This document shows positions 1 to 5,647 of a stretch of 6,957 nucleotides of DNA, in pieces (position 1 is the first letter of the stretch; each line of letters starts with the position of its first letter). Below the pieces are notes generated by a model. The model made no database searches. It worked only from the letters and a program-made list of their open reading frames with translations, and was not told the DNA's origin. The stretch is taken from the NCBI GenBank assembly GCA_003223065.1, contig QHXU01000318.1, forward strand, positions 1-6,957, read 5' to 3'. The position numbers and the translations under genes were made by a program. Source of the stretch: Acidobacteriota bacterium. Lineage in GTDB: Bacteria; Acidobacteriota; Terriglobia; Bryobacterales; Bryobacteraceae.

Positions 1-1
1 C

Positions 2-1084
2 GCGATGATTATCAGTTCCGAAGACGGCCTGATCAGCCTGGTCAATTCGCAGGCCGAAGTCCTGTTCGGTTATCCGCGGGAGGAACTCATGGGCCGCAAT
101 ATTCACCTTCTCGTTCCGGGGTGGAGCGGCCTGACAGCTTCGGCGGGTTCTCACGAAGAGGTACGAGCGCGGCGCAAGAACGCGAATGAATTTCCGGCTG
201 AAATCAGTCTCAGCCCGCTTGTGACCGAAGAAGGGCTGCTGGTGACCTCAGCGATACGAGACATCACGGAGCGGAAGAAAGCTGATGCGGAGATCCGCGA
301 GCTGAACCTGAGGCTCGAGCAGCGCGTTGCCGAACGCACGCGGGAATTACTGGAGTCGAATCGAGCGCTGCAGCAGTCCAACGACGACCTGAGCCAGTTC
401 GCATACGCGGCCAGTCACGATCTCCAAGAGCCATTGAGAATGGTTTCTCTGTACAGTGAACTGCTCGGAAAGAAGTATGCCGGCCACCTGGATGAGAAAG
501 CCGACCAGTTCATCTCGTTCATCGTCAACGGGGCGCAACGCATGGAGATGCTGTTGAAGGATCTGTTGACTTATTCACGAGTCGGGTCAGACAACGAAGA
601 ACCGGCCGTTCCCGTGGCCTGCGAGGCCGTGATGCAGAAGGTGCTTCTCAACCTGCACGCGTCCATCGACGAGAACGGGGCCGTGATCACATGGCGGGAT
701 TTACCCGTGGTGCAAGCTCACGAAATCCGTCTGGTGCAACTCTTTCAAAACCTGGTCAGCAATGCGATCAAGTATCGCCGGGCGGAGCCGCCCAGGATCC
801 AAATCACGGCTGAGCGCCGAAACAGCGATTGGTGCTTTTCGGTGCAAGATAATGGCATCGGCATCAAACGCGACTACGCCCAGCAGGTTTTCGGCATTTT
901 CAAGCGGCTTCACGGGAACACTTATCCTGGGACCGGCATCGGCCTGGCGATTTGCCAGCGCATCATCGAGGGGTATGGCGGCCGAATCTGGGTGGACTCA
1001 ACGCTCGGAGAGGGCTCGCGGTTCTGCTTTACTTTGCCTCCAGGAGCGGTTCAAGTACAAGAACAGGGCGCTGGTAACGGGTAG
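2..1084 (+). CDS. PAS-domain sensor histidine kinase, 5' end outside the window
   Basis: Sensor kinase that autophosphorylates on histidine and passes phosphate to a response regulator; no membrane segment is visible in this part. Numbering from the ATG at 5: residues 1-90 are a PAS domain, with the typical F-G-Y-P-R-E-E-L-M-G stretch at 21-30 and the closing RDITERK; 90-130 is a probable coiled-coil linker; the HisKA H-box is SHDLQEPLR with His138; the ATPase domain has an N-box around Asn253, DNGIG at 282-286, the F-box FGIFKRLHG and the G-box GTGIGL at 309-314. All catalytic motifs are intact. The H-box type and the KRLHG motif are those of phytochrome-like kinases that often pair with Rcp1-like receivers. 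The ATG at 5 falls inside the first PAS strand and the frame is open to the left edge, so the true start and any further sensor domains lie upstream. It ends in TAG nine bases before the convergent small gene. Confidence 0.93.
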   Translation, partial: AMIISSEDGLISLVNSQAEVLFGYPREELMGRNIHLLVPGWSGLTASAGSHEEVRARRKNANEFPAEISLSPLVTEEGLLVTSAIRDITERKKADAEIRELNLRLEQRVAERTRELLESNRALQQSNDDLSQFAYAASHDLQEPLRMVSLYSELLGKKYAGHLDEKADQFISFIVNGAQRMEMLLKDLLTYSRVGSDNEEPAVPVACEAVMQKVLLNLHASIDENGAVITWRDLPVVQAHEIRLVQLFQNLVSNAIKYRRAEPPRIQITAERRNSDWCFSVQDNGIGIKRDYAQQVFGIFKRLHGNTYPGTGIGLAICQRIIEGYGGRIWVDSTLGEGSRFCFTLPPGAVQVQEQGAGNG

Positions 1085-1093
1085 CGGGCCGTG

Positions 1094-1357
1094 CTATATG
1101 ACGCCGCTTATGCCATCCACGGTTCTCGCATTCTCCTGCAAGTCTTCATAGAAGACGGAGAACGCGTCGCCGTCCCACAGAATATTCGCGAGCCCTGACG
1201 GTCCTGCCACGCCCTCCAGTTCGACGGTGGCCTCGGCTGGAATCTCGATCAGTGTGGCCGTCGGGCTTCTGAGAGAGCTTCCCGGCTGCTCCGCGAGCTT
1301 AACGGCTTTGACGGGCCCGGAAAGCTTGTAGCGAACCGGTTTACTCCCCTTGCGCAT
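1094..1357 (-). CDS. Small beta-rich protein of unknown function (87 aa)
   Basis: I do not recognise this family with certainty. The protein is 87 residues, basic at the N terminus, then dominated by alternating hydrophobic and polar residues that suggest beta strands (for example TLIEIPAEATVELEGV around 35-50), followed by ILWDGDAFSVFYEDLQENA. There is no signal peptide, membrane segment or Cys motif, so a small cytoplasmic beta-barrel or sandwich is the likeliest shape. The reading is supported by a strong Shine-Dalgarno (AAGGAGG, complement of 1367-1373) nine bases before the ATG and by a composition that looks like real protein rather than a shadow of another frame. It ends convergently nine bases from the PAS kinase and starts divergently from the second kinase, so it sits inside the signalling cluster. 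A link to the kinases is inference from position only. Confidence 0.7.
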   Translation of the reverse strand: MRKGSKPVRYKLSGPVKAVKLAEQPGSSLRSPTATLIEIPAEATVELEGVAGPSGLANILWDGDAFSVFYEDLQENARTVDGISGVI

Positions 1358-1366
1358 GTCGCCTTG

Positions 1367-1373
1367 CCTCCTT
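1367..1373 (-). promoter_or_regulatory. Strong ribosome binding site of the 87-aa gene
   Basis: The complement reads AAGGAGG, a near-perfect anti-16S match, nine bases before the ATG at 1357. It fixes the start of the small gene. It contrasts with the second kinase, the receiver and the NtrC gene, for which no comparable site is visible. Confidence 0.75.
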
Positions 1374-1379
1374 CGAGGG

Positions 1380-1391
1380 CTGAGTACTCAG
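1380..1391. promoter_or_regulatory. Perfect 12-bp palindrome in a divergent gap, candidate operator
   Basis: CTGAGTACTCAG is identical to its own reverse complement. It lies between the divergent 87-aa gene and the second kinase gene. It sits nine bases upstream of the TATAAT box at 1401-1406, overlapping the area where a -35 element would sit, and seven bases upstream of the Shine-Dalgarno of the small gene. A dimeric regulator bound here could affect both genes. No regulator in the window can be assigned to it. Confidence 0.4.
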
Positions 1392-1400
1392 AATACCATC

Positions 1401-1406
1401 TATAAT
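1401..1406 (+). promoter_or_regulatory. TATAAT -10 box, candidate promoter of the second kinase
   Basis: A perfect TATAAT hexamer stands 37 bases before the kinase ATG at 1444. No good -35 hexamer is found at 16-18 bases upstream (the spot reads GGCTGA), so the promoter may depend on an activator, perhaps at the palindrome 1380-1391. Its last bases overlap the first copy of the 21-bp repeat. The second copy is preceded by TTTAAT (1426-1431), a weaker -10-like box 12 bases before the ATG. Confidence 0.4.
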
Positions 1407-1448
1407 GCCAACAGACGCATGAGTCTTTAATGCCAACAGACGCATGAG
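1403..1448 (+). repeat. Two perfect 21-bp direct repeats, period 25
   Basis: Copies at 1403-1423 and 1428-1448 are identical over 21 bases and separated by four bases. Each runs from TAATGCC to GCATGAG. The second copy contains the start codon (1444-1446) of the second histidine kinase, the first overlaps the -10 box. It looks like a recent local duplication of the translation initiation region, which created a doubled set of tiny reading frames. Confidence 0.85.
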
Positions 1449-2187
1449 CAGCGAGAGGTCCAAAGCTTCGCGGGAGGAGTTGACCAGGACGAAGGAAGCG
1501 TTTCGTGAATTCGTTTCCCTCGCAGTCCACGACCTCCGTGAGCCGCTGCGTGCAATCGGATCGAGCGCTGATATGCTTTCGAGCGTCTGCGGCGACGGAG
1601 TCAATGAGCGCGCAACGCGGTGCCTGCGCTACATTCGCGAAGGCGTCGAGAGGATGGACATGCTCCTCAAGGACATTGCCGATTATTGGTACGGAGAGGG
1701 ACGCGAGCTTCAGCCGGCGGAGACGAAGATGGAGGACGCGCTGGTGGAAGCGCAGCGGCAGATCGCACATGAGCTGCGGAAAAATGAGGCGATCCTTACT
1801 CACGACGCCTTACCAACCGTGACCGGCGATTTTTTCGGACTGGCGACCGTCTTTCGCAATCTGATCGAGAACGCGTGCAAGTTCCGCAGCGCAGCGCCGC
1901 CGGTTATCCATGTCGCCTGCCGCGAGCAGGGAGGGGAATGGGTGTTCTCGGTGCGAGACAACGGAATGGGATTCGATCCCGTATACGCGAATTCCACTTT
2001 CCAGCCGTTTCAGCGGCTGCACGGCAAGCGTGGAAGCGGCCTAGGGCTCGCGGTGGCGAAAAGAATCGTTGAGCGGCACGGAGGCCGTATTTGGGCCGAT
2101 TCGGCGCCCGGCGAAGGTTCTACGTTTTGGTTCAGCCTGCCTGCTCCGGATCGAGAAGTTCCCGGACCAGCGGGCCGAGCTTCATGA
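1444..2187 (+). CDS. Soluble histidine kinase without an obvious sensor domain
   Basis: A 247-residue kinase core. About 20 mostly charged residues precede the HisKA H-box VHDLREPLR with His29. The ATPase domain shows the N-box with Asn139 and Asn143, DNGMG at 172-176, F-box FQPFQRLHG and G-box GSGLGL at 197-202, so catalysis should be intact. There is no PAS, GAF or membrane segment, so the signal must come from a partner protein or from a lost sensor part. It is related to the PAS kinase at the left of the window (same H-box class and RLHG motif). The ATG at 1444 is the only plausible start, since an in-frame TGA lies at 1420-1422, yet no Shine-Dalgarno precedes it. The last 15 or so residues, after the usual FWFSLPA end, run antisense to the receiver gene. 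The likely partner is that receiver. Confidence 0.88.
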   Translation: MSSERSKASREELTRTKEAFREFVSLAVHDLREPLRAIGSSADMLSSVCGDGVNERATRCLRYIREGVERMDMLLKDIADYWYGEGRELQPAETKMEDALVEAQRQIAHELRKNEAILTHDALPTVTGDFFGLATVFRNLIENACKFRSAAPPVIHVACREQGGEWVFSVRDNGMGFDPVYANSTFQPFQRLHGKRGSGLGLAVAKRIVERHGGRIWADSAPGEGSTFWFSLPAPDREVPGPAGRAS

Positions 2188-2554
2188 ACTCTTCGAGGCG
2201 CGACGGTTTTCTAAAATACTGAGTCGCTCCGAGCCGCGCGGCTTGCGCTTTATCTTGCGGTGAATCCGAAGAAGTCAAAACCACCACGGGAACATGACCG
2301 CACGTCGGGCTCCGCCTCACACGCTCGAGAACGAGTCCTCCGCCTTTCTTTGGCAAGTTAAGGTCGAGGAGCACGAGGTCGGGACGCGGCAGAGTGTCGT
2401 CGCCCTCCACTTTGTCGATGAACTCGACGGCGTTCTCGCCATTGTCAACGGCGTGAAGCTCGAAATCCAGGCCGGCCAGCTGCAGGGCCTCGCGCACCAG
2501 AAACACGTCGGGCTCGTTATCTTCGACCACAACAATTTGAAATTTGCGTTGCAT
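2132..2554 (-). CDS. Single-domain response regulator, CheY/Rcp1-like
   Basis: A 140-residue stand-alone receiver that accepts phosphate from a histidine kinase; it has no output domain and so acts through protein contacts or as a relay step. The acidic pair is Glu11-Asp12, the phosphoacceptor is Asp64 in LLDLNLP, the switch residue is Thr94 in VVLTSS, and the conserved lysine is Lys116 in FRKPS. The NEPDVFLVREAL start and the LNLPKKGG loop are typical of Rcp1-type partners of phytochrome-like kinases. The ATG follows directly on the TAA of the upstream NtrC gene (TAAATG) with no clear ribosome site, so translation is probably coupled. The 3' end overlaps the convergent kinase gene by 56 bp. 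Phosphotransfer from either kinase in the window is inference from class and position. Confidence 0.92.
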   Translation of the reverse strand: MQRKFQIVVVEDNEPDVFLVREALQLAGLDFELHAVDNGENAVEFIDKVEGDDTLPRPDLVLLDLNLPKKGGGLVLERVRRSPTCGHVPVVVLTSSDSPQDKAQAARLGATQYFRKPSRLEEFMKLGPLVRELLDPEQAG

Positions 2555-3973
2555 TTAGCCCACGCCGTCCGGTTCGCCTTCGGCTGCCGCGAAATGGGCA
2601 ATCCGGTTGTGCAAGGTCCGCAGGCTGATGCCCAGCGCCTGGGCGGCCTGTTTCTTGTTGTCGTTGGTGTGTTTCAAAGTCATCCGGATATAGGCTTCCT
2701 CGATGTCCCGGAGTGTTCTTCCGGGGTCCAGGGTGAGCGAGTATTTCTTAGCCGCCACCGCGCGCGGGCGAGCTTGTTCCTGGGCTGGGCCAAGGACCGC
2801 GGGAAGGTGGCTGGCCAGGATCGTCCCTTTCCTCGCCACAATCACCGCGCGCTCCAAGACATTCCGGAGTTCGCGCACATTACCCGGCCACGAATAATCC
2901 ATCAGCTTCCTGAGAGCTTCGGGATGAAGATCGGTGATGCACCGGTCGTGCTTCTGGTTGAGATCCCGGATGATGTCCTCGACAAGCGAGGGAATATCTT
3001 CTCTTCGATGACGCAGCGGGGGCAGAGCGATGTCAAAGGCGTTGAGACGGTAGTAGAGATCCTCACGAAGGACCTTTTGTTTGAGCGCTTCTTGCAGTGG
3101 CCGGTTGGTGGCTGCCAGAACCCGCACATTCACGGCGACTTCAACATTGCTGCCCAGCCGCCGGACCTTGGAGTTCTCGAGAACCCGCAGTAGTTTGGCC
3201 TGCATGGCCATGGGCATCTCCGCGATTTCATCAAAGAACAGCGTGCCGCGATGCGCATGCTCGAAACAGCCGGGGCGGCGTCCGACGGCGCCCGTAAAAG
3301 CGCCTTGCTCGTGCCCGAACAGCTCATTCTCCAGGAGATTCTCCGGAACAGCTGCGCAATTGACCGCAACGAATGGTTCAGCGGCCCTCGGGCTCAGCTT
3401 ATGGATCGCGGCAGCGACTCTCTCCTTACCGGTTCCGCTCTCGCCGGTGATGAGCACCGAGGCGGAGGTCGGAGCAACCTGCTCGATGAGCGAGAAAACG
3501 CACCGCATGGGTGCCGACGTGCCGACCAGGTTTGCGAAGAATCCCTGATAGCTGAGCTGGCGATGCAGACGCTGTGTCTCAGCGACAAGGTTCTTGTGAC
3601 GAATGGCGCGCTGGAGGAGAGTGCCGAGCACGCTCGGTTGTGCAGGCTTTTCCAGGAACCAAAACGCACGGAGTTCGTGCACGATGGAGATGGCGTGATC
3701 GACGCTGCCCCAGCCTGTCAAAACCACCGCCGGGGTGAGATCGCCCCGTCCCAGCAAGTTGCGCAACAGCCCAAAGCCGTCGAGCCGCGGCATGATCAAA
3801 TCGGTGACGATCACATCGACCGGCTCGGAGCCAAGCTTTTCGAGGGCTTCCTCTCCGTCTATTGCCGTTTCCGGAACGTAGCCTAGAGCGGAAATCATGC
3901 TCCTGAGGCCCTCCCGCTCACGGCGATCGTCGTCGACGACCAGAATCCGGGCCGGGGCCGGCAAAGAAGCCAT
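2555..3973 (-). CDS. NtrC-family sigma-54-dependent response regulator
   Basis: A 472-residue enhancer-binding activator that remodels sigma-54 RNA polymerase by ATP hydrolysis once its receiver is phosphorylated. Numbered from the ATG at 3973: receiver 10-125 with Asp13-15, phosphoacceptor Asp58 in VTDLIMP, Thr86 and Lys109; AAA+ domain about 150-380 with Walker A GESGTGKE at 177-184, the sigma-54 contact loop GAFTGA at 224-229, Walker B GTLFFDEI at 243-250, and WPGNVREL at 362-369; Fis-type helix-turn-helix at about 420-457. All key residues are present. An ATG at 4015 would add 14 residues. I prefer 3973 because the receiver starts soon after it; neither start has a good ribosome site. It lies directly upstream of the single-domain receiver, in one operon. 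Targets are unknown; I saw no convincing -24/-12 promoter in the window. Confidence 0.93.
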   Translation of the reverse strand: MASLPAPARILVVDDDRREREGLRSMISALGYVPETAIDGEEALEKLGSEPVDVIVTDLIMPRLDGFGLLRNLLGRGDLTPAVVLTGWGSVDHAISIVHELRAFWFLEKPAQPSVLGTLLQRAIRHKNLVAETQRLHRQLSYQGFFANLVGTSAPMRCVFSLIEQVAPTSASVLITGESGTGKERVAAAIHKLSPRAAEPFVAVNCAAVPENLLENELFGHEQGAFTGAVGRRPGCFEHAHRGTLFFDEIAEMPMAMQAKLLRVLENSKVRRLGSNVEVAVNVRVLAATNRPLQEALKQKVLREDLYYRLNAFDIALPPLRHRREDIPSLVEDIIRDLNQKHDRCITDLHPEALRKLMDYSWPGNVRELRNVLERAVIVARKGTILASHLPAVLGPAQEQARPRAVAAKKYSLTLDPGRTLRDIEEAYIRMTLKHTNDNKKQAAQALGISLRTLHNRIAHFAAAEGEPDGVG

Positions 3974-3980
3974 GGCCACA

Positions 3981-4010
3981 ATTCTATCCGAGTTCTTTGA
4001 ACATGGAAAA
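3981..4010 (-). promoter_or_regulatory. Weak promoter-like pair directly before the NtrC start
   Basis: On the minus strand TAGAAT (complement of 3981-3986) stands seven bases before the ATG at 3973, with TTTTCC (4005-4010) 18 bases further upstream. The -10 match is good and the -35 match poor. If used, transcription would start at or next to the ATG and give a leaderless message, which would explain the missing ribosome site. Confidence 0.25.
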
Positions 4011-4069
4011 CTCATGCGGCCGAAACGTGGCTCGTAACGGGCGCTTTTGTTCCCGCAATTAGACCCGAA

Positions 4070-4124
4070 CTGACGGCTGCGTCGCCGAACGACTATCCGC
4101 CGGCGACGAGCACGCGGCCGTCAG
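4070..4124. ncRNA. Nested hairpin in the NtrC-operon leader, candidate structured RNA
   Basis: Two nested perfect 8-bp stems: outer CTGACGGC (4070-4077) with GCCGTCAG (4117-4124), inner CGTCGCCG (4080-4087) with CGGCGACG (4101-4108), closing a 13-base loop. They are separated by an internal loop of two bases on one side and eight on the other. GGCTGC (4075-4080) can also pair with GCAGCC (4125-4130), which would break the outer stem, so two exclusive folds are possible. On the minus strand it lies about 100-150 nt before the NtrC start. No U-run follows on either strand, so it is not a standard intrinsic terminator. It could be a cis-regulatory RNA, part of a small RNA, or a protein-binding DNA site. 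Confidence 0.4.
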
Positions 4125-4428
4125 GCAGCCTTCCTCGAACGTGCTCTGTTCCTCTCAGTGCTCATCGGCGCGTCCTCCGAGAGCGCACCCGAGCGTCAAG
4201 AATCTCGTAGGCGGCAAAAGTGACCGTGGAATCCGGGCCTGCGCCGATCCGTAAACGGATGCTCGCGCGAACGTCTTTAAGAGAAGTGCTCCGAATGCGG
4301 CTATGCGCGCAGAAAGAGCGATGAAACGGGTGTGCCGCCACACTGCATCCTCCACACCTAGACAGATCCGACCTGCTATCGCTACCTGGAAAACGTAGCA
4401 GATTCACGCCTGGGCTTAGGCTGAGCAA

Positions 4429-4457
4429 ATCCTACCGTGGCATCGTTCTTATGTCAA
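4429..4457 (-). promoter_or_regulatory. Sigma-70-like promoter pointing toward the NtrC operon
   Basis: On the minus strand TTGACA (complement of 4452-4457) is followed after exactly 17 bases by TAGGAT (complement of 4429-4434), inside the A+T-rich island. Transcription would start near 4422 and run leftward, giving the NtrC-receiver operon a leader of about 450 nt that contains the hairpins, or making a separate small RNA. Confidence 0.5.
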
Positions 4458-4549
4458 TAGTTTTTGCAAAATTTTTAGATAACCAGGGGCAGTGAATAGC
4501 GCGTTATTAACTTTCGGCAATATTAAGATCAGCTGAGAATGCCCGCGAA

Positions 4550-4621
4550 TCAGTTCTTGTTCCGCATCGGGCCGGGGATATAGCCGTCGGCGCTGGCTGA
4601 GATATAGACGATTACTTTGCG
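4550..4621 (-). pseudogene. Possible N-terminal remnant of a RibD/DHFR-like reductase
   Basis: In the frame that overlaps the end of the SDR gene (one base out of register) the minus strand encodes RKVIVYISASADGYI, closely resembling the first strand of the dihydrofolate reductase/RibD C-terminal-domain family (typically MRKVIVYI-A-S-x-DGYIA). It continues only with PGPMRNKN and stops at 4550. The rest of such a protein, about 150 residues including its substrate site, is absent, and the A+T-rich island follows. No start codon stands at the expected place, where the codon before RKV is GCG. It is therefore at best a relic, or a short tail fused to the SDR when the frame is repaired. The family link rests on some 15 residues and is tentative. 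Confidence 0.4.
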
Positions 4622-5580
4622 CGCTTCACCGTGCGAACCCTTCGCTGTACTCTTGCCGGTCTCGATATTGTCCAGCGTAATCCGGTCTTCGATGATTTCT
4701 TGAAATATGCGTCGAAATCGAAGTGCCGGCCGAGGTCCGGCCGGGACCGGTCGATATCGGTAAATCCGTACTCGCGCCCCAAGCCCCACGAGCTGTACAG
4801 GCCACCCGATTTCTCAAGCACGAGCGGATCCGAGGCAAGCGCGGCGACTGCGCGTCCAACGAAGAACGGCGTCTCCGATGCAATGAAGTTCGGATCTTTC
4901 CTGGCGCCCTCGCGCCAGTTCGCCTCCGTCACGCCGAAGTGATCGAGCATTGCTTCGGTGCGCATATATCCAGGCGTGATGGCAACGGCCGCCACCCCAT
5001 ATTTAAGCAGATCCTCCGCCATGGCGAACGCCAGCCGGCTGACCGAGATCTTGACCAGGTCATAGAAAAGCGTGGCGCGGTAATCGAGAGTGTCGCCGTC
5101 GCCGATTTCGACGATGAGACCGCCCCGTCCTTCGATCATCAGCGGCGCGGCGTAGCGGCAGGTGATGATGTGCGAGTGCAACGCATTGCGAAGCATCCGG
5201 AATCCCTTTTCGAGGTCGAGTTTCCAAAAGGGTTTCCATTCGTGGGTTTCACCCTCGGAAATGTCGTTGACCAGCACGTCGAGCCGCCGCTGCTCGCGGC
5301 GAACGCGGGCGACCAGCGCCTCGACTTGCTCCGGCACAAGGTGGTCTGTGCGGACAGGAATGCCGGCGCCGCCGGATCGCGTGACCATTTCCGCGGTCTC
5401 ATCGATGGTTTCGGGGCGGCCCGCGTAGAAGCCTGTCGTGGTGGGATGCTCGCGGGTGCTACGGCCGCTGCAGTAGACGATGGCGCCGGCCTCGCCCAGC
5501 ATGCAAGCGATCCCGCGCCCGGCGCCGCGCGTCGCCCCGGCGACCAGGGCGACTTTGCCTTTGAGCGGTTGCTTTCTCAT
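4612..5580 (-). CDS. Short-chain dehydrogenase/reductase, DHRS1-like, 3' end probably frameshifted
   Basis: NAD(P)-dependent oxidoreductase of the SDR superfamily, soluble, substrate unknown. The Rossmann glycine motif GATRGAG is at 15-21, Arg40 after strand 2 hints at NADPH, VNDISEG at 104-110 takes the place of the usual NNAG, and the catalytic Tyr173 and Lys177 are in FYDLVK. The segment TPGYMRTEAMLDHFGVTEANW (203-222) is characteristic of a bacterial group I know with VNDIWGG and EITDG motifs. The residue at the catalytic Ser/Thr position, 13 before Tyr173, is Gly160 here. From about residue 294 the sequence turns Arg/Lys-rich and out of character, while a one-base shift at 4703-4705 opens a normal-looking frame to 4550. 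The start is set by AGAGG (5588-5592) seven bases before the ATG. It is divergent from the TetR gene, probably its repressor. Confidence 0.88.
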   Translation of the reverse strand: MRKQPLKGKVALVAGATRGAGRGIACMLGEAGAIVYCSGRSTREHPTTTGFYAGRPETIDETAEMVTRSGGAGIPVRTDHLVPEQVEALVARVRREQRRLDVLVNDISEGETHEWKPFWKLDLEKGFRMLRNALHSHIITCRYAAPLMIEGRGGLIVEIGDGDTLDYRATLFYDLVKISVSRLAFAMAEDLLKYGVAAVAITPGYMRTEAMLDHFGVTEANWREGARKDPNFIASETPFFVGRAVAALASDPLVLEKSGGLYSSWGLGREYGFTDIDRSRPDLGRHFDFDAYFKKSSKTGLRWTISRPARVQRRVRTVKRAK

Positions 5581-5598
5581 CGGCGAACCTCTGGGTCG

Positions 5599-5627
5599 AA
5601 TATAACCGTTCGTTCATTTATTGTCAA
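5599..5627 (-). promoter_or_regulatory. Near-consensus sigma-70 promoter of the SDR gene
   Basis: TTGACA (complement of 5622-5627), spacer of exactly 17 bases (5605-5621), TATATT (complement of 5599-5604). Transcription should start about 5592, some 12 bases before the ATG and next to the AGAGG ribosome site, so the leader is very short. A promoter this strong normally needs a repressor, and inverted repeats overlap it. Confidence 0.75.
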
Positions 5628-5639
5628 CGGTAAAATGAA
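5605..5639. promoter_or_regulatory. Overlapping inverted repeats, candidate TetR operator
   Basis: Two sets of arms lie between the divergent SDR and TetR genes: ACCGTT (5605-5610) with AACGGT (5626-5631), and TTCATTT (5613-5619) with AAATGAA (5633-5639). Each set is perfect but the centres differ (5618 and 5626). They cover the spacer and -35 of the SDR promoter and lie just upstream of the TetR -10 box. TetR proteins usually bind such palindromes in the shared promoter of a divergent target. Which pair is bound cannot be told from sequence. Confidence 0.45.
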
Positions 5640-5647
5640 TCTTCGTT

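Larger units (their letters stand above)
3974..4549. other. 576-bp region without a convincing gene; structured and partly A+T-rich
   Basis: Reading frames here are short, arginine- and serine-rich and show no family I can name. What the region does hold: a nested hairpin at 4070-4124; a short hairpin ATCCGT-AA-ACGGAT at 4247-4260; another with CTGCTA/TAGCAG arms at 4373-4401; a perfect palindrome TTTTGCAAAA at 4462-4471; a leftward sigma-70-like promoter at 4429-4457; and an A+T-rich stretch (about one third G+C over 4441-4530, clearly below the flanks). The low G+C segment next to a truncated gene end suggests a recombination or deletion junction. Confidence 0.6.

Noticed and set aside
762..1151. 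Plus-strand frame of 129 aa overlapping the PAS kinase
   Set aside because: It lies out of frame inside the kinase ATPase domain, which has all its motifs.
2294..3193. Long open frame on the plus strand (299 aa)
   Set aside because: It is antisense to the NtrC and receiver genes, whose motifs are complete; the plus-strand translation shows no family features.
4028..4042. Sigma-54-like GG-N10-GC element on the plus strand
   Set aside because: The -12 part reads GGGC instead of TTGC and it points away from the NtrC operon into a region without genes.
4281..4361. Plus-strand peptide with a CSECGY...C zinc-ribbon look
   Set aside because: Only three cysteines, an in-frame TAA right before it, no start codon and a stop after 26 codons; most likely chance.
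4162..4428. 88-aa minus-strand frame starting with TTG close to the promoter at 4429-4457
   Set aside because: No ribosome site, Arg/Ser-rich, no recognised motif. The piece VTFAAYEILDARV faintly recalls a beta-sandwich end but is too short to support a gene.
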